In this document: positions 33,306 to 41,033 of the stretch, in pieces | Position numbering within the stretch: position 1 is the first letter of the stretch | Layout: each line of letters opens with the position of its first letter | DNA from: Bacteroidales bacterium | GTDB lineage: Bacteria > Bacteroidota > Bacteroidia > Bacteroidales > F082 | Assembly: GCA_013141455.1 (NCBI GenBank) | Contig: JABFQW010000119.1 | Coordinates: 1 to 41,834, forward strand | Direction: 5' to 3' | Length of the DNA: 41,834 nt | Notes under the pieces: model-generated | What the model was told of the DNA's origin: nothing | Databases searched by the model: none | What the model saw: the letters and a program-made list of their open reading frames with translations, nothing else | Program-made: the position numbers and the translations under genes

Positions 33306-34541
33306 ATGAGTGAAAATAAACCGGAAGCATATTTTGGTCTTCCACAAGATGTAAAATTTTGCACGAAATGTGTCATGAGTAACCAGAGGCCAACCTCTGC
33401 AATCGAATTCAAACACACGAAAGACAGCAAGAAAACAACAATGAATTTCGATGACGAGGGTGTATGTGATGCCTGTCGTACAGCTGAAACAAAAGAAGCG
33501 ATTAATTGGGAGAATAGAGAAAAAGAATTACTTGAGTTATTAGACAAACACAGGAGTAAAGACGGCAGTTATGACTGTTTAGTACCGGGAAGTGGAGGAA
33601 AAGACAGTGCTTTTCAAGCCCATGTTTTAAAATATAAATACGGGATGCATCCTTTAACTTGTACATGGCCCCCTATTCTATATACCGATTATGGATACAA
33701 GAACTTTAAAAACTGGATCGATAGCGGTTTTGATAATATTTCGTTTAACCGAAATGGAAAAACAATGAAATTGTTAACAAAACTTTCCATTGAGAATCTT
33801 TTCCATCCATTTCAAACCTTTATTTTGGGACAAAAAAATCTTGCCCCAAAAATTGCAAGTAAATATGGTCTGAAACTTATTTTTTATGGTGAAAACGAAG
33901 CCGAATATGGTAATCCAATCGCTGATAATTCAACTTCGTTACGTGATAAATCATATTATAGTTTTAAAAATCTGGATGAAATATACTTAGGTGGTGTTTC
34001 AATAAAAGAACTTCAGGAACGGTATAAGGTCCCTTTAAATGACTTGCTTTCGTTTTTACCGGCAGACGCTTCTGAACTTGAAAAATCAAAAATTGAGGTT
34101 CATTATCTTGGTTATTATCTAAGATGGACTCCTCAGGAAGTTTATTATTATGCAGTTGAAAATACTGGTTTTCATGCACGTCCATTCCGTACACAAGGCA
34201 CCTATAGCAAATACAATAGCATCGATGATAAAATTGATGACCTGCATTATTTTACTACCTATATTAAATTTGGAATAGGCCGTGCAACTTATGATGCTTC
34301 GCAGGAAATCAGAAATAATCATTTGACCAGAGAAGATGGTGTTGCATTGGTTAAAAAGTTCGATGGAGAATTCCCTGACCGCTATTTTGACGAAATAATG
34401 GAGTATCTTGACATTGATCCGAAGTATTTTAAAAACGAATTAGCGGATCGAAATAGATCACCTCATTTATGGGGAAGGAATGAAAAAGGTGAATGGCAAT
34501 TGAGGCACACTGTTTGGGGTGGTGGGTTAGAGGATAAATAA
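33306..34541 (+). CDS. N-acetyl-sugar amidotransferase, WbuX/WbpG/PtmG-like (module 1)
   Basis: A 411-residue ATP-pyrophosphatase-type enzyme that converts an N-acetyl group into an acetamidino group using ammonia from the HisH/HisF-like partners. The PP-loop is SGGKDSAFQ at 96-104. Two CxxC pairs (C19/C22 and C54/C57) probably bind zinc. By position behind legF, its substrate is likely a legionaminic acid derivative, as PtmG acts in Campylobacter; this is inferred. It ends overlapping by one base with the next gene. Confidence 0.85.
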   Translation: MSENKPEAYFGLPQDVKFCTKCVMSNQRPTSAIEFKHTKDSKKTTMNFDDEGVCDACRTAETKEAINWENREKELLELLDKHRSKDGSYDCLVPGSGGKDSAFQAHVLKYKYGMHPLTCTWPPILYTDYGYKNFKNWIDSGFDNISFNRNGKTMKLLTKLSIENLFHPFQTFILGQKNLAPKIASKYGLKLIFYGENEAEYGNPIADNSTSLRDKSYYSFKNLDEIYLGGVSIKELQERYKVPLNDLLSFLPADASELEKSKIEVHYLGYYLRWTPQEVYYYAVENTGFHARPFRTQGTYSKYNSIDDKIDDLHYFTTYIKFGIGRATYDASQEIRNNHLTREDGVALVKKFDGEFPDRYFDEIMEYLDIDPKYFKNELADRNRSPHLWGRNEKGEWQLRHTVWGGGLEDK

Positions 34542-35776
34542 TGGAGAGTAAATTAGATCTTATTGAATTAGCTAAATATCACCATTATTTAAGGAAATGC
34601 ACGAATAGAGATCGACAAAAATCTTTATTTAGGAAAGTTTTCAAGCATTTTTCAGATTACGTTTTGAAATTTAGTAATCTGACTATTGCAAGGTTGAATC
34701 ATGTAAGAAAATTGGAAGATTGCGATATTCTAGTTGTTATTACAAGTGTCGTTGATTATAGTCAGACGGAAAGTTTATGGACGGCCTTAGAAAATAAGGG
34801 ATATAAAATCTCAATAGTTATTGATAAGTCGAAAAATTTGATGAAATCTGCATTTCTATCAAAGGTTAGTTCAAAGATTCCTGCTTGCCTGGTTCCATTT
34901 GCGAGTTTTGCAAGCTTATTGATCAAAAGACACAATCCCAAATTAATATGTGTTTTTGCACATTTTGATGTTTTGCCAAGTTTTCTAAGAAATTTTTCTA
35001 ATGCAAAAACAATTTATATCCCGCATGCAATAATGGATTCAAGCTACTTGTATTCAAGTATAGATTATGATTATTATTTTGTTTTTGGAGAAAGCTCATT
35101 AGTGAACCTAAAGGAAAACAAGAACAAATTTGGGAAAACAAAACTGGTCAAAACTGGTTCTCCGGTTATTCGTGAAAGCTATAAATTACAAAGAACAACT
35201 CCAAATCACAACTTATTATTTTTCTCCACATGGTCAATTGGTAAAGACAAGAATTTGACAGCCAATTTTCATTTGTTATTGGATTTTATCGCAAAACATC
35301 AAGATTTTAAACTCTTTATTAAACCCCATCCAAAAGAGGACACAACCTATATTGAAAATGCGGTTGAAAAAATCATTAATATACAGATTCTTGATAAGAA
35401 AGTTGATATGGTAACTGCATTAGGAACCGCTTCAATTGTAATAACGAATTATTCAACCGCCTCCATCGAAGCAACTCTTTTGAATAGACCGGTAGTTGTA
35501 GTAAATATGTTTGACCTTGATGAAACATCAACTGATTTTAGAATTTCAGACAAGTATTTATATTTAGAGAATTATTTTCCTTCACGGGCAAAGACAATCG
35601 ATGAAATTGAAGACAGAATATTTCAAGTATTGGAGAATTATGATTATTACCTGGATCAGTGCAAAGAATTTTCCAAGTTTCATTTAGAAACCTTTACTGA
35701 TTCAGTTGAAAAAATAGCAAATATTATCGAAGAAATATATCATAATAATGAACAGTTCACTTTTGAAGAAATATAG
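34541..35776 (+). CDS. GT-B-fold transferase, CDP-glycerol glycerophosphotransferase-like
   Basis: A 411-residue protein. The C-terminal half resembles CDP-glycerol glycerophosphotransferases and related GT-B transferases that use CDP- or CMP-linked donors: LLFFSTWS, FKLFIKPHPKEDTTYI, SIVITNYSTASIEATLLN and RPVVVVNMF. The N-terminal half has IYIPHAIMDSSYLYSSID and YDYYFVFGESS. No membrane segment is seen. It may transfer legionaminic acid from CMP, or a glycerol-phosphate-type group. Its position between two amidination modules favours the former, but no motif settles this. Confidence 0.65.
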   Translation: MESKLDLIELAKYHHYLRKCTNRDRQKSLFRKVFKHFSDYVLKFSNLTIARLNHVRKLEDCDILVVITSVVDYSQTESLWTALENKGYKISIVIDKSKNLMKSAFLSKVSSKIPACLVPFASFASLLIKRHNPKLICVFAHFDVLPSFLRNFSNAKTIYIPHAIMDSSYLYSSIDYDYYFVFGESSLVNLKENKNKFGKTKLVKTGSPVIRESYKLQRTTPNHNLLFFSTWSIGKDKNLTANFHLLLDFIAKHQDFKLFIKPHPKEDTTYIENAVEKIINIQILDKKVDMVTALGTASIVITNYSTASIEATLLNRPVVVVNMFDLDETSTDFRISDKYLYLENYFPSRAKTIDEIEDRIFQVLENYDYYLDQCKEFSKFHLETFTDSVEKIANIIEEIYHNNEQFTFEEI

Positions 35777-35794
35777 CAACATAATTAGAAAAAA

Positions 35795-36403
35795 ATGAAA
35801 TTGAAAATTATTAATTATGGACTTGGTAATCTTATGTCAATTCAAAGAGCCTTTAATAGGATTGGGATTAGTTCCGAGATAGTAGATGATATTTCACAGC
35901 TCTATACTGCTGACAAACTTATTTTGCCAGGTGTTGGGCACTTTTCTTCTGGTATGCAAAATATACGTACTAATGGTTTATTTGATACCCTAAATGAACT
36001 TGTTCTTATCAAAAAAATCCCAATTCTTGGAATTTGCCTTGGGATGCAGTTATTTACTGAATATAGCGAGGAGGGCAATGTTGATGGTATGAAATGGTTT
36101 AATTTGAAAACAAAAAGATTTCAACTTACCGAACTCAAGGTTCCTCATATAGGATGGAACACTGTTTCAGTTGAAAAAGAGAACGAACTGTTTAAGGGGA
36201 TTGACAAGAATGCGAAATTTTATTTTGTCCATTCATACTATGTCGAAATAAAAGAAGGTAATGACGATGCTATTACCACAACTGATTATGGGATAGTATT
36301 TAATTCAAGTCTCTCAAAGGATAATATTTTTGCCACTCAGTTTCATCCTGAGAAAAGCCAGAAACCTGGGTTAAAGTTATTAGAAAATTTCGCAAAACTT
36401 TAA
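35795..36403 (+). CDS. HisH-like glutaminase of sugar amidination module 2 (WbuY family)
   Basis: A 202-residue class I glutaminase, HisH-type. The oxyanion motif LPGVGHF is at 44-50, the nucleophile C81 lies in GICLGMQLF, and His-Glu are in FHPEKSQKP. The triad looks intact. It supplies ammonia to the HisF-like partner two bases downstream. It differs clearly in sequence from the module 1 HisH-like protein (for example GHFSSGM against GAFNDAM), so the modules are old paralogues rather than a recent duplication. Gene order (HisH, HisF, WbuX) also differs from module 1 (HisF, HisH, WbuX). Confidence 0.87.
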   Translation: MKLKIINYGLGNLMSIQRAFNRIGISSEIVDDISQLYTADKLILPGVGHFSSGMQNIRTNGLFDTLNELVLIKKIPILGICLGMQLFTEYSEEGNVDGMKWFNLKTKRFQLTELKVPHIGWNTVSVEKENELFKGIDKNAKFYFVHSYYVEIKEGNDDAITTTDYGIVFNSSLSKDNIFATQFHPEKSQKPGLKLLENFAKL

Positions 36404-36405
36404 TT

Positions 36406-37173
36406 ATGTTTAGACCCAGAATAATACCGGTTTTATTGATTAAAGGTGATGGTTTGGTTAAAACTATTAAGTTCGAGGATCCAAATTATATTGGGGATCC
36501 AATGAATGCTGTTAGAATCTTTAATGAATTTGAGGCAGACGAATTAGTAATATTGGATATCAATGCTACTACTGAAAATAGAGGAATTCCAAATGATATT
36601 GTTCGGAGAATTGCTGAAGAGGCATTTATGCCATTTGCGGTTGGTGGTGGAATAAACAATATCGAACAAATAAGAGAGATATTGAATATGGGAGTTGAAA
36701 AGGTTGTAATCAATACTGCATCTGTAAAAAACCCAAATATTATTTCTGAAGCAGCTTCAATTTTTGGTGGGCAGTCTATAATTGTAGCAATAGATGTCAA
36801 AATCAATACCCAAGGGATAAAAAAAGTCTATATCAGCTGTGGGAAAGAAGAAACCGATCTTGATCCAGTTGAACATGCAAAAAAAGTGGAGATGCTCGGT
36901 GCAGGCGAAATATTGATAAACTCAATTGATAATGATGGAACAATGTTAGGGTTCGATATAGACCTTATTAAATCGATCTCAGAGAGTGTTTCGATTCCAA
37001 CAATTGCATGTGGAGGGGCTGGTTGTCTTAATGATTTCTCAGATGCAATTAATTTTGGAAGGGCTTCTGCTGTTGCTGCAGGAAGTTACTTCGTATATAT
37101 AGGTAATAATCGGGCCGTTTTAATCAACTACCCTGATAATGAAGATTTCGAAGAAATATTTAACAATGAATAA
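36406..37173 (+). CDS. HisF-like subunit of sugar amidination module 2 (WbuZ family)
   Basis: A 255-residue TIM-barrel protein, the length of true HisF, with FMPFAVGGGINNIEQIREIL, VEKVVINTASVKNP and IPTIACGGAGCLND. Catalytic D11 is replaced by leucine (PVLLIKGDG) while D130 is kept (IVAIDVKI). This is the reverse of the module 1 protein. Loss of either aspartate argues against cyclase activity and for an ammonia-conducting role. It overlaps the following WbuX-like gene by one base. Confidence 0.87.
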   Translation: MFRPRIIPVLLIKGDGLVKTIKFEDPNYIGDPMNAVRIFNEFEADELVILDINATTENRGIPNDIVRRIAEEAFMPFAVGGGINNIEQIREILNMGVEKVVINTASVKNPNIISEAASIFGGQSIIVAIDVKINTQGIKKVYISCGKEETDLDPVEHAKKVEMLGAGEILINSIDNDGTMLGFDIDLIKSISESVSIPTIACGGAGCLNDFSDAINFGRASAVAAGSYFVYIGNNRAVLINYPDNEDFEEIFNNE

Positions 37174-38309
37174 TGGAATATAAGAGATGTACAAGTTGTG
37201 TTCTTGACAATACTGATAGTGAAATTAGTTTTGATAAAGATGGAGTTTGCAATTATTGCCACAAAATGGATTTTGTAATTGCAAGATACGAGAAAAGAAT
37301 TTCCAACGCTGAAGAACATATAAAACGAATTATTAGTGAAGTAAAAGGAAGTGGTAAAGCAAAGTATGATTGTGTTATTGGAGTTAGTGGTGGGGTAGAT
37401 AGTACGTATTTGGCTTATCTTGTTAAAGAACAATTTGGTCTCACACCCCTGGCCATACATCTTGATAATGGCTGGAATTCTAAGCTTGCCACAAAGAATA
37501 TTGAACAAATTATTAGAAAACTCGGTATCGACCTATACACTCATGTTATTGACTGGGAGGAGTTTAAAGATTTACAGCGATCATATTTATTGGCCTCTGT
37601 AATTGACATTGAAGTTCTTACAGATCATGCCATAATGGCTATACTTTATGAGCAGGCAGCTAAAAATGGTATTAAATATATTTTATTAGGAAATAATGAA
37701 TCAACAGAAGGCATTATGCCAAAGTCCTGGACTTTTACAAAAAATGATTTAAAAAATTTAGAAGATATTCATAACAAATACGGAACAAAACCTATCAAAA
37801 CATTTCCAACCTTAGGTTTCTTGAAATTGTGGCAATATGAGCACTTCAATGGAATTAAATTGTTAAATCCTTTGAATTATATGAAATATGACAAAAAAGA
37901 AGCGATGGAATTGATTGTCAATAAACTCGGTTGGAAACCTTATGGGAATAAACATTATGAATCAATTTTCACAAGATTCTATCAAGGATATATTTTACCG
38001 AAAAAATTTAATGTAGATAAAAGAAAACCTCATTTTTCTGCGCTTATTAAAACTGATCAGATGAGCAGGGAAGATGCTTTGGAACAACTTAAACTTGACC
38101 CAAGTCAAGAAGAAACGATTCAGAACGATTATTCTTATGTAATTAAAAAGCTTGATTTCACGCAGGAAGAATTCGATAAACTTATCAGTGAAAAACCAAT
38201 ATCACATTTCACATTCGATACAGATATTAGATCGAAGATTAATAAAAAGTACCTCAGCCATAATAGCTATTTTAGAAAGATTTATCGTTTATTGAGGCGA
38301 AGTTTTTAA
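37173..38309 (+). CDS. N-acetyl-sugar amidotransferase, WbuX-like (module 2)
   Basis: A 378-residue PP-loop enzyme with GVSGGVDSTYLAYLV (70-84) and two CxxC pairs (C6/C9 in KRCTSCV, C26/C29 in GVCNYCHKMD). Such enzymes turn an N-acetyl group into an acetamidino group. In E. coli O145-type loci, wbuX/wbuY/wbuZ occur with fnlA/fnlB/fnlC and L-FucNAm. The fnl genes of this locus make that reading plausible, but legionaminic acid or another N-acetyl sugar could be the substrate. It is followed by 171 gene-free bases containing a GCAAATATTTGC palindrome. Confidence 0.85.
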   Translation: MEYKRCTSCVLDNTDSEISFDKDGVCNYCHKMDFVIARYEKRISNAEEHIKRIISEVKGSGKAKYDCVIGVSGGVDSTYLAYLVKEQFGLTPLAIHLDNGWNSKLATKNIEQIIRKLGIDLYTHVIDWEEFKDLQRSYLLASVIDIEVLTDHAIMAILYEQAAKNGIKYILLGNNESTEGIMPKSWTFTKNDLKNLEDIHNKYGTKPIKTFPTLGFLKLWQYEHFNGIKLLNPLNYMKYDKKEAMELIVNKLGWKPYGNKHYESIFTRFYQGYILPKKFNVDKRKPHFSALIKTDQMSREDALEQLKLDPSQEETIQNDYSYVIKKLDFTQEEFDKLISEKPISHFTFDTDIRSKINKKYLSHNSYFRKIYRLLRRSF

Positions 38310-38480
38310 ATTCGCAAAATATCACCCTGGAGCAAATATTTGCAATAATCTAATATTTAAGGGTATCTTCATAAACATCATTTTCATTCAACTATCATCT
38401 TGTTATTAACAATGCAAAATAAGTTGCATGATATTAACATTTATGATTAAACATTGTAAAACAAAAATACTCAAACTCTA

Positions 38481-39749
38481 ATGAAGAAAGTCCTTATTAT
38501 TACGTATTATTGGCCACCTGCAGGCGGAGGTGGTGTACAAAGAATAACGAAATTTTGTAAATATCTATCAAATCATGGTTGGGAACCACACGTAATAACC
38601 ATTTCTCAAGGAAGTTATCAGGCAGTAGACTACTCTATGGTTAATGATATAAATGGGATTAAGGTATATTATACTGATGTTAAAACAGTAGGGAATGTTG
38701 TAAATCCACGAATAAATGGAAGCAATAATGAACAAAGTATTCAGAAATCCTCTTCAAAACTCAAAAACTTTATCCGTGTCAATTTTTTAATACCAGATGC
38801 TAAAATTCTATGGTATTGGTCAGCATTAAAGAAAGCAAAGGAAGTTATTGCTAATGAAAAGATTGATTTGATATATTCTACCTCACCTCCATATACTGTA
38901 CAATTGGTGGCAAAAAAACTTAAAAAACTTACCGGTTTATCGTGGATAGTTGACTTTAGGGATCCATGGGTAGAAAATATTTATTACAACAATGTATTCA
39001 GATTTACTATTTCGAAGTATATCAATAGAAAGATGGAAAAAAGCGTACTTTCAGATGCTGATGAAGTTATAACTGTTGGTAATTATCTTAAACACTTACT
39101 CGAAAAAAAGACAAGTCATAATGTGGCAGTCATACACAATGGGTATGATCATTCCGATTTCCCAAATGGAATCACGAAAAGTGATAAATTCATTATTGGA
39201 TATTATGGAAGTCTGAACTCAAAGCAAATCTCCAATGGTTTTTTTGAACTTTTAAGTAATTTTAAACATACAAAACCTGAACTTTATAGGGATTTTGAGC
39301 TTCATCTAGCAGGTAATCACACTAGTGAATCGATAAACTCAATAGAGAAATATATCCCTACAAAAAAGATAATTAATTTTGGATATTTGAGTCATCAAAA
39401 ATTGTTAGTTGAACAATGTAAGGAGCAATTACTCATTCAGTTTATACATGAACAAAAAGATAATGAAGTAATAATAGGTTCCAAAATATATGAGTATTTT
39501 CATACAGGTAATCCAATCCTATGTTTAGGCAACAAACAGTGCGAAGCTGCAATACTTATTGATGAAACACAAACTGGTGTTACTTTTCATTATGAAGAAT
39601 TAGATAAAATAAAGAACTACATAGAGCTAATGTACTCATCATGGCAGGATGGGCATCTTAATGATGGTAAAAAGAATTTTCCTGAATACGAAAGAAAAAA
39701 CCAGGTTAAACAGCTTGTTGAACTATTTAATAAGGTTGTAAACGATTAA
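38481..39749 (+). CDS. Family-4 glycosyltransferase (GT-B)
   Basis: A 422-residue GT-B enzyme. It begins KVLIITYYWPPAGGGGVQRI (3-22), the glycine-rich acceptor loop of many GT4 enzymes. It continues with IYSTSPPYTVQLVAKKL, WIVDFRDPWVENIYY, EVITVGNYLKHLLEKK, VIHNGYDHSDF, 'FIIGYYGSLNSKQISNG' and FELHLAGNH. KIYEYFHTGNPILCLG near the C-terminus replaces the common E-x7-E segment. Acceptor and donor sugars are unknown. It is preceded by 171 bases and followed by 75 bases without genes. Confidence 0.85.
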   Translation: MKKVLIITYYWPPAGGGGVQRITKFCKYLSNHGWEPHVITISQGSYQAVDYSMVNDINGIKVYYTDVKTVGNVVNPRINGSNNEQSIQKSSSKLKNFIRVNFLIPDAKILWYWSALKKAKEVIANEKIDLIYSTSPPYTVQLVAKKLKKLTGLSWIVDFRDPWVENIYYNNVFRFTISKYINRKMEKSVLSDADEVITVGNYLKHLLEKKTSHNVAVIHNGYDHSDFPNGITKSDKFIIGYYGSLNSKQISNGFFELLSNFKHTKPELYRDFELHLAGNHTSESINSIEKYIPTKKIINFGYLSHQKLLVEQCKEQLLIQFIHEQKDNEVIIGSKIYEYFHTGNPILCLGNKQCEAAILIDETQTGVTFHYEELDKIKNYIELMYSSWQDGHLNDGKKNFPEYERKNQVKQLVELFNKVVND

Positions 39750-39824
39750 CATTAGCACATTAATCTTTTCATAATATTAACAAGGGGTAATGAAAAATAA
39801 ATTTTTATAATACGTTATATCAAT

Positions 39825-41033
39825 ATGAATGTAAAATTGCAGAATAAGCTGATTTTAAGTATTGATAAATTTAATGATTGGTTTGGAAGTTTTGGCGAAC
39901 TGTCCTATGATCGGATGGATTATTGGTCTTCAAAAACGGGAAAACTTGCCAAGAGGTTATATTACAGAAATAAGCTATTAGGATCCCCTTTTGCATTATT
40001 GGGGTTGTTACTTGAAAATTTTTTTCCTGGGGTTCAAAAGTTTTTTGCAAAACCACATAGGGAAATAATAGGTGATGGACATTTTGCCTCAGCATACCTG
40101 AATATGTATGAATATTCCAATGACGTAAAATATCTTGAAGAAGCTGAAAGATTTCTTGAAGTTATTAAAACTACATCCTCCATTGGTTATTCAGGCTCGT
40201 GTTGGGGTTACACATTTGGATGGGAAACATCAAATGGATATTGGGCTCCGGGTATTCCATTAATTACTATTACCCCATATGCTTTTTGGGCATTTATACA
40301 GCATTATAAACTAACCAACAATGAATCAAGTAAAGAAATTGCATTATCTATTGCTGACTTTGCATTAAAGGATCTAAAAGAAATTAAAATGCCCAACGGC
40401 ACAATTTGCGCAAGTTACAGCCCAGTTTCAGAGGATATTGTAATAAATGCAAATACATACCGTGCAGCAGTTCTTCTTGATGCTTATCAATTATCCGGAA
40501 ATGAAAAATACAAGGAAGTAGCAATGAGAAATATTAGATTTGTATTATCATATCAAGGTGATGCTGGTGAATGGTATTATGAGGCTAAAGGATCAAAGGA
40601 CAACTTTATTGATAATTTTCATACTTGTTTTGTATTGCGGAATTTGTATTATTGTTATTTAGTAACAAAAGATGAAGATATTTTGCATGCCGTGAAGAAA
40701 GGGTATCAGTATTATTTAACAAATCTGTTTCATGAAAATGGAAGACCAAAGCATTTTGCGATAGCAAAATATGCAAAGCTCAGGAAATATGAAATGTATG
40801 ATTATGCTGAAGGTATCACACTTGGAATTTTACTAAAGAATGATATCCCAGGTGCGTTGGATAAAGCAAAATGGCTAGCCGATGACTTGATTGATAATTT
40901 TCAGACAAAAAAAGGGTACTTTATCACACGTGTTACATCATTAGGCACTAAACATAAGGTTCCGTATTTACGTTGGCCACAAGCCCAGTTATATTATGCC
41001 CTAACAAGTTTACTAAAAGAATTGAAAAACTAA
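39825..41033 (+). CDS. Helical-repeat (alpha/alpha toroid-like) polysaccharide-locus protein
   Basis: I do not recognise a function with confidence. The 402 residues contain several helical hairpins of similar layout: GHFASAYLNMYEYSNDVKYL, TYRAAVLLDAYQLSGNEKYK, CFVLRNLYYCYLVTKDEDIL, LRWPQAQLYYALTSLLKEL. They suggest an alpha/alpha-barrel like glucuronyl C5-epimerases or six-hairpin glycosidases. Conserved-looking aromatic stretches are SCWGYTFGWET and YWAPGIPLITITPYAFWAF. Similar proteins occur in exopolysaccharide loci under uninformative names. There is no signal peptide; hydrophobic segments near residues 50-65 are short. It overlaps the asparagine-synthetase-like gene by one base, suggesting joint action. 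Confidence 0.55.
   Translation: MNVKLQNKLILSIDKFNDWFGSFGELSYDRMDYWSSKTGKLAKRLYYRNKLLGSPFALLGLLLENFFPGVQKFFAKPHREIIGDGHFASAYLNMYEYSNDVKYLEEAERFLEVIKTTSSIGYSGSCWGYTFGWETSNGYWAPGIPLITITPYAFWAFIQHYKLTNNESSKEIALSIADFALKDLKEIKMPNGTICASYSPVSEDIVINANTYRAAVLLDAYQLSGNEKYKEVAMRNIRFVLSYQGDAGEWYYEAKGSKDNFIDNFHTCFVLRNLYYCYLVTKDEDILHAVKKGYQYYLTNLFHENGRPKHFAIAKYAKLRKYEMYDYAEGITLGILLKNDIPGALDKAKWLADDLIDNFQTKKGYFITRVTSLGTKHKVPYLRWPQAQLYYALTSLLKELKN

Noticed and set aside
31787-37173. Two HisF/HisH pairs as histidine biosynthesis genes
   Set aside because: No other his genes are present, both HisF-like proteins have altered catalytic aspartates, and each pair adjoins a WbuX-type amidotransferase.
38332-38343. 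GCAAATATTTGC palindrome after module 2 as an operator or terminator
   Set aside because: A single 12-base AT-rich palindrome with no T tract and no second copy; chance is sufficient in this composition.
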